Below are positions 12,071 to 26,000 of a stretch of DNA of 64,000 nucleotides, piece by piece. A program made the position numbers and the translations under genes. Origin of the DNA: Malus domestica (Eukaryota > Streptophyta > Magnoliopsida > Rosales > Rosaceae); assembly GCF_042453785.1 (NCBI RefSeq), contig NC_091670.1, forward strand, positions 34,731,501-34,795,500. The letters are read 5' to 3'. The number at the start of each line of letters is the position of its first letter. Within the stretch, counting starts at the first letter, position 1. Under the pieces are notes generated by a model, which was given only the letters and a program-made list of their open reading frames with translations, ran no database searches and was not told the origin of the DNA.

Positions 12071-13363
12071 TATATATAAACGAGATATAAAACCTAACTA
12101 AAAGGTACAAAAACATAATGTACCTAAAAGCAAGACATATTAATTTGTCATATAAGTAGTTAAATACAACTAACTTGTAATATAGGTTGATTATAAAAAT
12201 TAAAAATAATTACATATAGGGTCTAGAGCAGAAAGAAGAATCAGAAATAACAAAAAATAATAATAATAATTAAGAAGAAATAATTAAAGAGATAATCAAG
12301 AGAAACTTAATTTTTATAATAAATCGTATCATTAAATATATCATTATTGATAATAAAATAATCCTAAATTTAAAGAGATTGGACTTATTTTAATAAACTA
12401 AACTATTTCTTATATTAGCTCAAATAAAATTGCACTTATATCAGATTTACCTAAAAATTTTAGTTTTAGATGCTCAATTATTAACAGCCAAAAGTCAATT
12501 GCTAAATTGTCTTCTTCTTTTATTCATTTGGTATTTAATTAAGATTGCTAAATGTAAACAATGTTATGCAAATTTTTAGGAAACAATATTCTACTCCAAA
12601 TTATTTTAATTTACAAAAAAAATAAAAAATTCAGACTCACATGTAAGTGTCTAAAACAAACCCCACATCTGCAACTAATGTTATACATTAAAACAAACAA
12701 ATCATGAAAGTGTAATTGATTAAACTAATTAGTCCTAGGAACTTTCATTGATCATCATATTAGTGTCTGATTAAAAAACCCTACATGCAGAGCATATACA
12801 ACTTTCGAATCAAGCTACTACTAAAAATACTTTTAATCAACTATATTAAAACGATGATCATTAAAAATATATGCTCCACTAAATAACTTAATCAACTAAT
12901 TTAAGTTAAACGAATGCCTTCGGCCAGTTGGTAGCTCTGCCATTTAATGTGAATATAAAATAGTTTAATAATTTGCTATCGTTCAAACCAATTCGAACTC
13001 TTATATATTAATTAGTGTTATGGACTTATTCGAATAAAATTAGAAAATTCTATAGAAATTTATTTTCTTAGAATTTATCACATTTTATTTTATTTTATTT
13101 TATGTGAAGTACATATATAAGTGATACATTTAGTTTATGAATTAAGGGATTTTAATCATAGTTTTTTGTTTGCATGCACTATATATAAGTTAAAATACAA
13201 TAAGATTAATAAATCGGTCGAACTAAAATTAATTAGCATTTGAAAAAGGATATAACATTACAATTAGGGTATATGACTTGTTTAAGATTATTTATGTAAG
13301 AATTATTTTTGCTTATAAGTATTTTTGTTAGAAGTTCTTTTACTATAAATATGTTTACCCTTA
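12071..13363. other. AT-rich intergenic DNA, no gene seen
   Basis: Very AT-rich. No coding frame or confident RNA gene found. A faint tRNA-like patch near 12915-12995 was rejected. Confidence 0.45.
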
Positions 13364-13722
13364 TACTATGTTTGGATGAAAAAATTTAAGATTACTAAGA
13401 AATTTTAAAATGACGAAAATTGAAATGACGGGATTTTATTTTCTAGAATTTGTAAATTTTCTTGTTTGGTAAACCTAAAAAAACAATGGAATTGAGAATG
13501 AAATTTGTTAATTTAAAACTCTCAATCATAGAAATTGGGAAATGACACCTATTTACATGGAATTTAAAATTGGGAATTGGAGGCCCAAATTCCAATTTTT
13601 TTTCCGCAGAAATTCTAAATTTCTATGTTTATAAATCCAAACAAGGGAATTGGTGCATGTCAATTTATAAATTTTGACTTTTATCCAAATTCCAAGTTTA
13701 TTTCTTTCATCCAAACATAGTG
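13364..13722. mobile_element. MITE with CACTATGTTTGGAT-type inverted ends and TTA duplication
   Basis: Inverted ends (TACTATGTTTGGATG at left; complement CACTATGTTTGGATG at right) with TTA on both sides (13361-13363, 13723-13725). 359 bp, no coding capacity. The TTA duplication fits PIF/Harbinger; the right end's CACTA start and 3-bp duplication would also fit a CACTA element. A second copy lies at 17498-18896. Confidence 0.75.
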
Positions 13723-13725
13723 TTA

Positions 13726-15457
13726 GTTTTTTTTAATTATTAAAAATCATTAGAAATGCTTATTGAAAAAGAATTTGGTGATGCTTCTCTAGGAAGTAAT
13801 TTTATGAGCCAAAAGCACTTTTAAATTTGTTGGAAGAACAACAATCAGAATCAATTAAATTAATGGAAAAGTAATTTCTAATACAAGTAACTATACTACG
13901 AAATATATATGAATATAATCACATAGAATAAAATTACAAAATGCAATGAACTAACGGATTTTGTAGATAGAGGTTTGCGAATTTGCAATGTCCTTGAAAC
14001 AGAATTTCGCCCCTACTCAGTGCTTGTAGTTCTTTAGGCATCTGCTCCACCAGGATTCAACTATCTATGATCAAAGTTTTAGCACCGAAACTTTAATTAT
14101 AGCGAACTTCTGTGTGTTTCTCTCTCAGAAAGGATGTATGAATGAGTATGCAAATTGACGTATTTGATGCAAGCGTACGTTAGAAATATATAAGTATTAA
14201 GAAGTCGTTTCACAACAGGTGTAACTGTTTAGTTCAAATTCAAACAGCCACAACCATTTGAAATAATTTGAAAGTTTAAAAATTAATTAATTAATTAATC
14301 CCTAATAAAAAGTTTAACCAATCAACATTTTAATATGAAAAAAGGACGAAACTGAAATTTGTGACTTTGTCGGCCGAGCTCAAAATTGGGCTTGCAATAC
14401 CTTTTTGGAAAGGAAACAACGCCACGAGCAATAGTCATCGCTTTACTGTTGTGCACGATGGATTTTAGCCATCCGAGGTCGTTTACTAGTCCAAAAACAC
14501 ATTTAAAGTGTTGTAACAAAAATCGGACTTTCTGTTTCACAACTGTTGTTTGTTCCAGATACTTCCGAACCTTTCCATGGTTGAAATTTTAACTCAAACA
14601 TTGTTCTTTAACACCAACAAAATTTTCCCAGCAAAATAGTCAAAAGCACTTTGTAAGAAGCACTTGAGAAGCATGTAGTGTTTGTTTGTGACTACTTCTA
14701 TAAGAAGCACTTACATTCATAAAGTGTTTTTGTTATAGCATATTTATTATAAATAAGTTGAAATTTTTATTAAAAATCTATTGAAAGTGTTTCTTAAATA
14801 AGTATTTGGCCAATACTTCCTCCTCATAATCTTTTTTCATGCTCAAACCACTAAAACTACATATGTACAACAATCGTCGCTTGAGATATAAGGTTGATGA
14901 GTAGTTAGTCATAACTGCTACAATAAGCTCTTTTCGTCAGGAGAGAATGACCACAACAACTAATGCTCCCCTCGACAAAACGAAAGAGTGATCACTACCA
15001 TAAACAGTAAAAGAAAGAAAAGGAACGATCAAGAAAGATTGCCGTTCACCTCAAAAGCAAAAGTTGGCCGGAGTGGTAGCTGAAGTTTTTTTTTTTTTTT
15101 TTTTTTTTTTTTTCCTCTTGCAAGTTGCGTTCCGTCCACGAATAGAACGAGGAAGAATATTCTGATTTCATTTCACTATAATTAAATGTGTCTATGAGAT
15201 AAGAGAGAAGAATATTCTGATCATTTCATCCCGCTAATCCAATCTTAATTAACTGTAACAAACTACTAATCAATTAGTAGTATGAATAAGATGGTACATG
15301 TATGATGTAACTCCCTGATGGTCAATATTGATGATACACACTATGAACAAATATATTAGACTTTCAAACAGCCTACAACCTTAAAAGGTAAGACGTAATT
15401 AAGTAAATTCCAACAAATTAGAGATCTACACAAATAATTAAGAATAGTGTTTGTGGG
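13726..15457. other. Gene-free stretch with a 38-bp poly-T run
   Basis: Contains (AATT)n at 14282-14300 and a long T run at about 15087-15112. Short frames at 14322-14592 match nothing recognisable. Confidence 0.4.
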
Positions 15458-15603
15458 GAAATTTTTTAGTGTGCTAGGTACACGACCCGGTACACCAAGT
15501 TTTATAATACAATTGGTGGACATTTTTTATTTTCAAGTTTCCAACCAGCTCTATTATAACCCTTGGTATACCGGGCTGTGTTCCCAACAGACTAAAAAAT
15601 CTC
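15458..15603. mobile_element. Short MITE, Mutator-like by its long target duplication
   Basis: Ends are inverted (GAAATTTTTTAGTGTG / complement GAGATTTTTTAGTCTG), continuing inward through CCCGGTACACCA-like sequence. A 13-bp direct repeat, TAGTGTTTGTGGG, flanks it at 15445-15457 and 15604-15616; part of this is presumably a 9-11-bp target duplication. 146 bp, non-coding. Confidence 0.7.
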
Positions 15604-15616
15604 TAGTGTTTGTGGG

Positions 15617-17497
15617 ACACATGCAGTGTTTGAAATTTCTTCGGTACAATTGATATCTTCATAGAAATATTGGAAAAATCAAAGAAAGATATGTAAATGG
15701 GGGTTGAAGTCTAAACTTTACTCCATACTGGATTTCATCTAAACTTTTATTTAAATAAGTGTTTGACATTTCCTAAACTTTTATTTTAAATCTATATTTC
15801 CACATAATTGCATATCGATATTTTCACTAATACCGATATTTTATTGGAAACATGTGTGTCAACCTCTAACCTCTCATACTTTCGATTCTCTTAAAATCTT
15901 TTTGTAGGGCAAAATCCATATCCACCTAATAAGGTATGTGTTTACAGAAACTTTGGCGTCGACCTACCAAATTTGGTAACTAGAATTTTCAGAATGTAGA
16001 ATGTTACAAAACATTCTTTACCATTAATGTGTTGAAAGTTTTTAGTTATCCACACCAACCAAACTTGCCCAATGTTTGCTAATATCCGAGGAATTTTCCC
16101 CCCCATCATTTTCTTTCCATAGAGCGGCTTGGTTACAATGAGAAATGGTATTTCGGACGCAAAATAGTTGCTAAAAAGTTAGATGCCCCCATGTGATTTT
16201 CTTTTTGTTAACATGTAGGTATGATTTATTGTTATATTATGAAATTCACAGTTTATCAACAGTTTCTTGAATGAACTTTGAACGCAGAACTTCATTTAAC
16301 AAGTTGAATACAAAAATTTTAAATGCTAACATCCAATTCAAAATTAATTGAGTATGAACGAAGAGATTTGTATTTTTTTAATCACGAATATAATGAATTG
16401 TAGTAATATAAAATAGAGATGAACGAATTATATTGAACTTATACGTAAAAGAGGAAGACATGGTTCATACAAATGACAAAAGGGTCTTCTAAGTATTTCA
16501 GCAACAATAGGATTTGCTCATAATGAAACGTATAAATTTTGAGAGCAAGAACTGTCAAATATATAGTGATAAGGCTTTCCACTAATCCGGTCTATTACTG
16601 ATAAATAAAGATTTGTCAAACATAAGATATCATATAGAGTTCTAATTAGTATAGAAATCTAACTAAATAAGGGCTCTTGATTAGTTGCATAGAGTAAGGA
16701 CTCCAAATCTTTAATTAAAACAAGATTTCAAGATATACTCAACACCAATTAACTCGTTAATCGAGTCACTTGATTGCAAAAAAATCAGTAAATCATATTC
16801 GTGGCACTCACTAGCTTACAATCCACCCTCTAAAGGCAAAAGACTTCTGGACCAAAATGGTGATGTGTTGTGAAATGATGTCTTATGCGATTGGCTCATA
16901 CAGAAGTTCATCGTGTTGTACCATCTCTTATCGCAAGCAAAATGAGTAGAAGAATGGGGTAAAAAATAACTTTTGGGTGCTATTTACTATTTTGTTAGTT
17001 TTAAAATTCGATTCATTGTACCTGCAGTGCGGTCTGCGTCTGCTTTTTGGCATTTTCACACAGGCCAAACGTCGTGTAATTTTGAAGAAGATTTTCAATG
17101 CTCTAAACTTTACGTACCTAACATATGCAGCGCGCATGTTCTGTCAGTCTGTCGTATGAAATCGCCCTTCCATTTCCATGTGTTTTTTGGCATATGTACT
17201 GTTATATCTCTCTTTTTTTAATTATTTTTATTAAGACAAAATGAGATGATTCGAAAATATTATGATAATTAAGAAATACAAGAAATTTTAAACCTGGAAT
17301 GTATAGTATGATTGTTGATGATTGAATTATTATTTAAGTATTGATGAACGTGCTTATTTTATATTGGTAATACATCACATGATTTGTAAATTTGGTCTAA
17401 AAAGTTGGTTTACCTAGCATTACTCTTTAATTTTTAATTTTTTTTTTGTGCAAAAAACTTGAGCTTTGACTCTCAGTGACGTAATTGGTTACAGTTA
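15617..17497. other. AT-rich intergenic DNA
   Basis: Short overlapping frames at 16928-17221 on both strands have no recognisable product. Nothing else is supported. Confidence 0.4.
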
Positions 17498-18896
17498 CAC
17501 ATTGTTTGGATGAAAAAGATTTATGATTACTAACGAATTTTAAAACGACAGAATTTTATTTTCTAGAATATGTGAATTTCTTATTTTGTTAACCTAAAAG
17601 AACTATAGAATTTAGATAGGAATTTGTTATTTTTAAACTCTCTTCTTCTTCTTCTTTTTTCTAATTTTTTTTGTTTTTAAACTCTCACTCATAGAAATTT
17701 GGAAATGATACCTATTTCCATAGAATTTAAACTTGGAAATTGGAGGTTCCAAATTCCAAGTTTCTTTTCTACACGAAAATTCTAAATTTCTATGTTATGA
17801 ATCAAAACAAGAGAATTGGTGCATGTCAATTTATAAATTCGAAATTTTGTCAAAATATCAAGGGAAAATTAGGTTCACATCCTTCTTTTTGTTACTCCAT
17901 TGATTAAAATCCTATTCATTTTCAATTTTTGATCAAGGTCCTTGGCTATTAATAACATCATTAATTATTTGAATAATAAAATATTTTTATTTTTAAATAT
18001 ATTCATTTAGTGTTAAAAATGTTACAATTAGTATATTTATATTTATGACTAAATTTTTTATCATATGTTTTTATTTTTAGTTTGTACCTATTTTTAATTG
18101 CAAATATTTTTTTTTAATTTGTAACAATTTTCTTTTCATTTTTAATTTGTAGCCATATATTAGTTTCTTTTTGTGCCCAATTTTTTAAAGTTTTATTTGT
18201 GTTTGTACCCATGTGTATACCATCATGTAACATTGTGTATTTAATCAATGATAGAAAAATTACATATTGTATATTTATGTTTTATGCCTAAATTTTGTAT
18301 CATATATTTATATTTTTAGTTTTGTACCCACTTTTAATTTGCAACATTTTTTTAAAAATGTGTAGTATTTTCTTTTTAGCTTTATTTTGTACCCATGTAT
18401 TAATTTCTTTTAGCACCTATATTTTAAAAAAAAATCATTTGTACTCATAATTTTTTAATCTTTTATATGTACCCTAATATATTTATAATGTACCCATTCT
18501 TCTTTATTAATGTACCACTTTGTTATATGTAAAATGTACCAATTTTTTTAACACTATGGATACATTCTTTTACCATTTATTATTTCTTATTTTTACATAG
18601 TTTTTATCCATTTATTAAATCAAAATGTTTGAATTTTTTACTGTAACCGTTTCTAATAGTATTATAATGAGGGGTTTTAAATTTATAGGATTATAAATCT
18701 CATAAAATATCAAACAATTAATGTCAAAACTATAAAAATATAAATATTAATAGTAATATAATGAGGTGTACAAAGTCAAGGGACTTTGATCAAACTTTGA
18801 ATAATATTAAGGTTTTAATCAAAGAATGTCAAGGATTAGGAACCGCGTCCAAAGTATCCCAAATTTCAAATTTATTTCTTTAATCCAAACATAGTG
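17498..18896. mobile_element. Second copy of the CACTATGTTTGGAT MITE, interrupted by another insertion
   Basis: Left end CACATTGTTTGGATG, right end complement CACTATGTTTGGATT, TTA on both sides (17495-17497 and 18897-18899). The body aligns by eye with 13364-13722 until about 17865 and resumes at about 18853. A small CTT/T-rich insertion is at about 17641-17680. Confidence 0.7.
17866..18852. mobile_element. TIR element nested in the MITE
   Basis: About 1 kb that breaks the MITE. Its two ends are diverged inverted repeats: GATTAAAATCCTA and TTTTTGATCAAGGTCC on the left match the complement of the right end. The inside has degenerate repeats built around TTTGTACCCAT. No coding capacity; exact borders and superfamily unresolved. 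Confidence 0.5.
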
Positions 18897-19130
18897 TTAC
18901 AGTATAAAACTGAAACAAGAGATTTCATACAATTATTCTTTCTTCCAATGATATATTTGGGGATATCTTATATATAGATATACAGGCCCCTTTATAAAAA
19001 AGGGATCCCATTTTTAGGGTTCACTTCACGTCAAACTTCAATGATTCGAACCGTCTATTTTGTAAGTCTCTATTCTCATACCACTTTGCAACTACCCCGT
19101 GGATCTCTTAAGCCATCGTGTGGTTTTTCT

Positions 19131-19354
19131 TGAGAGAGGATCCTCGTTGGATTCTCTTTGTGAGGATTCCGAGTATCCTCCAATCACATTCGTTCATCGT
19201 GCATTGTGCAGTCAGTTTTCGTCAATTACTGTTTATATTCAATTTTAAATAAAAAAAATTTACAATGATTTTTACCGTACAATATACAATGAATGAATGT
19301 GATTTGAGGATTCCCAGAATCCTCACAAAGAGGATCTGACGAGGATCCTCTCTC
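19131..19354. mobile_element. Hairpin MITE, probably hAT-like
   Basis: Two arms of about 70 bp starting TGAGAGAGGATCCTCGT (left) and its near complement (right) face each other. An 8-bp direct repeat GTTTTTCT flanks it at 19123-19130 and 19355-19362; 8 bp is the usual hAT duplication. Confidence 0.7.
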
Positions 19355-19417
19355 GTTTTTCTCTTCCATTTTCTTTTACTTTGGTTTTTGATTTTTGTCA
19401 GAGTTGATTGAACTTTA

Positions 19418-20811
19418 GAGTAAACTGTCATTTAACCCCCTAAACTATCACGTCAGTGTCAATTTCCCCCCTGAACTATTTTTTTGGCCAATTGACCCCC
19501 TAAACTATGTTAAAGTGGCCAATTGACCCCCTACCGTTAAGTATCTTTAACTCCATCCAATTTTCTGTTAGAAAGTGTCATGTGCTTGGCACATGACCAC
19601 CTTTTTACATTTTATGTCTAAATCTTTACAAAGAAAACATATAAAACAAATATTAAAAAAAAAACATACAAACCCTAAACTTAATCATTCAAAATAATAG
19701 AAAAAGTAAGGCTTTTTATATTAACCCCACAAAATGTTGAATGCACCCCATATTAAAATTTAATATTAAATGACTTATTTACTCTACTATGCAATGTCAA
19801 TTTTGACCTTATTAGGTTTTTTAAAAACTAAAATTTTATAAATACACCCCAAATCACTTTTAGTGTATTATTTATCTTCTCAACTATCAAAACACTCACA
19901 TCCTCCATTGTTGAACAAAACCCTAACCAATGAAACTACAAACATGTTGACTGAGAAAAATTGTTTTTGACGAATGAAACGCGAAATCGATGTTTCTGAA
20001 GCTTCACATGAGGTAAGACTTCACATTTTTCATTGTTTTAGTGATTTCGATGACATCGATAATTATTTAATCTTGTGTTTGCTACATTATTTTTCAATAT
20101 GAACCCTAAAAGATGAATATGAATATGAATATAGAAGTTTGAATAATGCAGCAAATGCAAGATTAAATCATTATCGATGTCATCGAAATCACTAAAACAA
20201 TGAAAAATGTGAAGTCTTACCTTATGTGAAGCTTCAGAAACATCGATTTCGTGTTTCATTCGTCAAAAACAATTTTTCTCAATCAACATGTTTGTAGTTT
20301 CATTGGTTAGGGTTTTGTTCAACAATGGAGGATGAGAGGGTTTTAATAGTTGAGAAGATAAATAATACGCTAAAAGTGATTTGGGGTGTATTTATAAATT
20401 TTTTTTTAAACCTAATAAGGTCAAAATTGTCATTGCATAGTGGAGTTAATAAGTCATTTAATATTAAATTTTAATATGGGGTGCATTCAACATTTTGTGG
20501 GTTGTTAATATAAAAAGCCTTACTTTTTCTATTATTTTGAATGATTAAGTTTAGGGTTTGTATGTTTTTTTTTTAATATTTGTTTTATATGTTTTCTTTG
20601 TAAAGATTTAGACATAAAATGTAAAAAGGTGGTCATGTGCCAAGCACATGACACTTTCTAACAGAAAATTGGATGGAGTTAAAGATACTTAACGGTAGGG
20701 GGTCAATTGGCCACTTTAACATAGTTTAGGGGGTCAATTGGCTGAAAAAATAGTTCAGGGGGGAAATTGACACTGACGTGATAGTTTAGGGGGTTAAATG
20801 ACAGTTTACTC
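19418..20811. mobile_element. Mutator-like fold-back element, 1.4 kb almost entirely inverted repeat
   Basis: The left arm (19418 to about 20060) is nearly the exact reverse complement of the right arm (about 20155-20811), leaving a loop of roughly 80-100 bp. Ends read GAGTAAACTGTCATTTAACC and are flanked by a perfect 10-bp duplication TTGAACTTTA (19408-19417, 20812-20821), a Mutator-superfamily hallmark. No transposase is present. Its ends resemble those of the MULE at 50442-52268. Confidence 0.88.
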
Positions 20812-20832
20812 TTGAACTTTATGATGGTCCAC

Positions 20833-20833
<1 letters not shown>

Positions 20834-20863
<30 letters not shown>
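20834..20863. repeat. (GA)n microsatellite
   Basis: Pure GA run directly beside the fold-back element. Confidence 0.95.
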
Positions 20864-20865
<2 letters not shown>

Positions 20866-21619
20866 AAGTACATGTGCTATGATTTATGGTTAGAAGATAA
20901 TTAAAGTTATATATGATTACAAACAATACTAATACTTTAAGCTACATTTAAGGAAAGAGACTAGTTTGAATAAAGAACGCACTAGGTTGAAGAAGGATTC
21001 TCCATCTGTTGGTACAATCCACCGCTGACATTAAGTCTATATATGATGAGTTCTCTAGTATAATTGGACCAAGATTAAAGCCAGCTACGAAATAATCGGA
21101 TATCCATAGCACCTCTGTGAAATGAATTGAAGGTTGCATGTTGACCGTTTACCTTTTTATACAAGTTATCCACTAAACTAATAAAATTACAGAAAGAGTA
21201 ATTTGAATGCACAGAAAAAAAACACATTGTTCTAGTTAATTTGACTAAACACAGGTCAATCGTCAATTTTTGATAATTAGGTAACATATTTACGCACATG
21301 GAATATTAAACCATAGCTTAGGAAAGTGGACCAAGTATATATCTAGCTAAGGAGATGACCTAATTAAATCATTTTCAACATAGTATCAATTGGGCGTGCA
21401 TAACATATATGTACTCCAATTATTATCATGTCTCGTCATTGTCCCTACCACAGCGTGTCTTCATCATTACCACAATTCTACGACAACCTCATATATTGTC
21501 CCTGTGGGTTGCTACACACGACATATTATATAAAACCTATGTATATGTGTGTGTTGATAAGTTGATTATTGATTAGCTATGTGTATATGGTCACCATTTA
21601 CCGATTTTTTTTTTTTTAG

Positions 21620-22900
21620 TATGCCAAGAATACGGCCTCATATACCAAGAAAGGTCGATCTGAGAACTACGAACCTTGGTTCAGTATGCATCTTTTAGCC
21701 CATAAGTAGGATCAATTCGACTGATGGACTATGAAGAGATCAAGTGTGCGGCGCTCGATCGAGCCCTATACAGATTGAAATTGTTAGAGATTAGAATGAA
21801 CTTTGGATAAATACGAATTACCCCAAGGACCAAAATACATGCGTAATCGGATAAAGATGAACAAGTCTCACAACGAGATCATATTCAAAGTTTTAGTTGG
21901 AATCAAAGAAGCCGAGACTGGATGATGATGATGAAGTTTTAGCCATGAAAGGATAAAGGGAATATTCAAGTAGATGTTGAGCAAATACAGTCCCATATAG
22001 ACTCTGCCTTGGCAGGTTTGTTTATCATCGATGCTTCATCTATAAATAGAGAAGGCTCTGCAGCAGAAGAGCCTTCTTCAACTCAACAAGCAGCTAAAAA
22101 CACTTTATGCAAAAACCCTTGTTCTACGCGAAACCCTTCTCATATCCCTGATAAAACACTAATTATATTAACCTTCCCATCAACACATCTTTAATTCGAA
22201 TAAGTGAACAACACTGTGTTGACAACATGCGACATCTTCAGTTTGGATCAACAACATTAAAGCCGTAGAACCAGGTGATTCAAGAGCACCTTTAGTTAAG
22301 ATCAATGAACAACATTACTACTGGTTGACTAGTTATCTATCCAAGTCTCAGCGAACGAATATTTCTCAATTCTCTTGCCTAAAAAGGTCATTAGCTTTAA
22401 CGAGGTGAGATGTTACCCAGTTACCCATTTGTTCGGCACAACGAAAGCCGAACCAGTTATTGAACTTCGCGGTGATCTAGTAACTTTGTCTTCTAATCCT
22501 GGAAATGCATTCCTTTCTTAGCCGTCACTTAGGTGCAAAAGTCAGCATGCAGCGCATTTGACCTCACTACCACATTCATTTTACTTGCCCGACCAAGCTC
22601 GGTTACAAGTTGGCACACCAGTATTCACAAGAACGACTCAGTTAGCTCATAGTTACTCGGCATGCGCCACACATGCTTTGTAATTTTAAGATCAACATTT
22701 TATCATATATTGATGCATCTTTCGCTCTAATGTGACAACTTCCATTGCCCATGTTAGAGAAGGTGAATCCGTTAAGCATTTTCTTCCCTCTTAGGGTTAG
22801 ACAAGGATTGTTTCTTCTATTCGTTTTTGTATCCCTTCAATAACTTTACTTGTATCCCAAGCTACTGACTTGTGTATATATATACATATCATTACAATCA
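21620..22900 (+). mobile_element. LTR-retrotransposon remnant with a promoter-like core
   Basis: GC-richer than its surroundings and non-coding, with a TATA-type motif (CTATAAATAGAGAAGG, 22039-22054) followed by a short GCTCTGCAGCAGAAGAGCC near-palindrome, as found at the start of LTR transcripts. Clear TG...CA ends and a duplication were not found, so the borders are approximate and other origins are possible. Confidence 0.4.
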
Positions 22901-22966
22901 TCCAAACTTCTTTTTTATAAATTCTTCTATAGCCCCATAACACACCTGCGTGCATTCACTAAAGAT

Positions 22967-23032
22967 TTTTTTTTTTAACAAACGATATTATTTATACTAA
23001 GAGAATGGGAGAGTGAGCTAAGTCGCATAATG
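22967..23032 (-). mobile_element. SINE 3'-end fragment
   Basis: On the minus strand it ends with a TATAAATAATATCGTTTG-type stretch followed by an A run. This matches the tail of the complete SINE at 43997-44159. The tRNA-like head is missing. Confidence 0.55.
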
Positions 23033-26000
23033 TATCAAAACAAATTTATAAAAAAAACTAATAAAAATGATGAAAAGTCGATCATGATTCATGAAACACT
23101 TTGAAACTGATGATACAGTTAGTTAATTAATGAAACAGAAATGCTAGAGAACCACATATTTATATTGTATTGATTAATCATAATGAAATGATCAAAACAC
23201 TCATTACACCTCATTAACCATATTTTGTTATTATCCTTACCTTAATAATAAACATTTGCCATAATTAGATGACACCAAAATAGAAAACTTAACATAGCAA
23301 AACTGCCTTGCCTACGTTTTGTTGTAGTCTAGTACATTCTAGCGTGTGCATGGTCAATTATCGTGAGGTGGCTTTTGAGCAATGTTTTTTTTGTGGTCCT
23401 CTCCTCTCCCATATATATATATATCTCATTTCCACGGGAAGAAAGCTAGGGGATACCATATTTGCACAAATCATTTTCACCCATGCTTTGAAATACGTAC
23501 GTTCGTACATATGTATGGTTCGATAAAGTTACATAGAACCACATCCATACGATGATGGGCAACAATACAATTTTTACAAAACCAAATTTTGATGTTTTTT
23601 ATTGAAGCTATCTAATATTAAAAAATAAAAAATAAAAACAAAACCCTCTTTTCTCACTCCCACTCACACGTTATTTCTCTCCCTCTCTCCTTCCCATTTA
23701 GAAAACAAAAAATATTCATACACAGTATATAGACATATGATAGTCTTTGTTATACGAAAGGCAAAGCAGTCTCTAATTAGGGTTTTTTTTGTTGGACAAG
23801 AAAAGGTGTATATAAATTGTAAAAGTAATAAATATATTTTTATTTATTATAAGTGATTTTCTACACTAAAGATAAAGGAAAATGTTGAATAATCCTAAAT
23901 ACAGTGAGTTGCAGAAGAACTTCTAAACGCCAAGCAATTTACCATTTGTAATAAAGCAAATATATTAAAAAATAATGACTTCAACATGGCTTAAAATATA
24001 CACATATTGGTGTGATGATAATTACAGTATTAAATACTTTATTGTATTTATTTAATATTGTTACATAATATGACTTTTGATGATTAGAATAGGAATCACG
24101 CATGATCACATAAATTTTTATTATAAAACATGGTGCGACGGAAATATTCCTTTAAAAGTGCCAACAACGATTGTAACAAAATAAAATGTGTGTCAAAAAA
24201 CATGTATATCTCAACCCTAACTTATATAAAAAGAATTAAAAATTAAATAATCACTACCATGCGAATCCTTAAAACTAATTACGAAATAAAAAAATTAAAT
24301 GAACTAGGTTTTTATTTATTTTTTCTTTTAAAAATGGGGACAACTGGTGGCAAGTTATAGTTATCTACCGTTTTCGAGCCCGAAGAAGCTATAGGGAATT
24401 TCACCATACACGTGACCACAATTAAGAAGACTCACCAGCTTGGTGCTTCGAACCCTAAACTTTCCACATTTTATTTATTTATTGGGGAGCTGATCAATTG
24501 TTTTTCTTTTCGTTTTTCCCCCTAAAAAATAAACTAGGTTTTAAATAATTAAATAAATAAAAATATAAAAACATGGAGGTTGACCAATATATACATGTTC
24601 GAATATGCCATAAGCACACATTGGATTTGGGAGATGCCATTGCCCCCGTCAATTTATGTGTGGTGGGGTGACCTTCAATTACCATGTGTGAGAATTATGA
24701 TCTTGTACTATAAGATTATTCAAAATTAATTATGAATCTTAGATCTAGAAGCACTTTTTCACAAACATTTCTGATTTGGATCGATGGCTTCCCTTGACTT
24801 TATTAAGTGTTCCATTCATCTTGCATTCTCTAAATAAACCTTTTTTTTAATATAATTGATACAAAAAATAATAGAATTAAACATTACAATTTGAAAAAAA
24901 AAAAAAAACGATTCTTCAACTTAATTATCAAAATTTAGAGACATCAAATTGAAGAGTAAACGTAGTGTCTAATATGCATAACATACTTCGCAGCAGTGGC
25001 CAATTCCAACATAACATCATATCATATTTAAATGTAAAACATACATGATTTGAAGAAGATAACGCGCAGCCAACAAATAAAAATATAATACAAGATTAGG
25101 GAAAAATTGATGGCTACCTGCAATACGGAATTGCTCTTATAAAAAGAAATATAAAAATGGTACTATCTTTAATAATAGGCCTTAATTAAACAAGAGGTGG
25201 AGAAAAATCACTGTCAATACAATTAGTTAATTATTCTGGCCATACTTCTAAGTCTAACTAATAAAATAGATCAGGTTCTTTTAATCATAAACAGACAAGT
25301 GCCTAGGTTTAATTTAAGCAAATCAAACTAATTTCGTCAAAAGCTAACCTTAATCAAAATGTAATGTGGCTTAGGTTTTGAGTTGACACTTGTGGAGTTT
25401 GAATCTTTCCGATTTCCTTTTTTTTTTAGGTATATTTTGTTAATATTCACAAGTGAGGTATGCATACATTGTCTTTTCCAATAATTCAAGTGAAGTTGGG
25501 GGTATATCTTTTTTTTCTTTCTAGTATGCACAAAGTAGCGCTATTTTAAAGTGACAATAACTACTTTCTTAATAAGAAGATTTAAGCGAGATAAATAAAA
25601 GATAAAATAATTGACAATATTTGTATGTCTTTTGGTTTGTTTGGCCCATTTGTGGAACACAATGGGCTACTCCATCAACTACTCTTTTTGCATCCTTCAC
25701 CACTTCTATGAATTCAAATCATCTCTAGATCTCGTATTTCGGAGCCGATGGATCGAGAAATTTGGACTATTCAAGAGAGGAAGAGAGAGGTTTAGGTCCT
25801 TAGTTTGTGTAAGGTGGGCAAGTGGGATAAGCTAATGAGGTAGAAGGATTTAAAATGAGTGGTCCAGATTTTTCAATCCATTAGCTACAGACTACAAAAT
25901 CTCGATTCCACCTCTATGAATGAATTGTGTGTCCCACTTGTTTTTCCCCTCGCAATTTATAAATACAAAAGATACTTTACAAAGAAGTTTTAATCTTTTG

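Noticed and set aside
12915..12995. tRNA-like patch (GGCCAGTTGGTAG and TTCGAACTC)
   Set aside because: The spacing between the two boxes is about twice the normal distance and no tail is seen; likely chance in AT-rich DNA.
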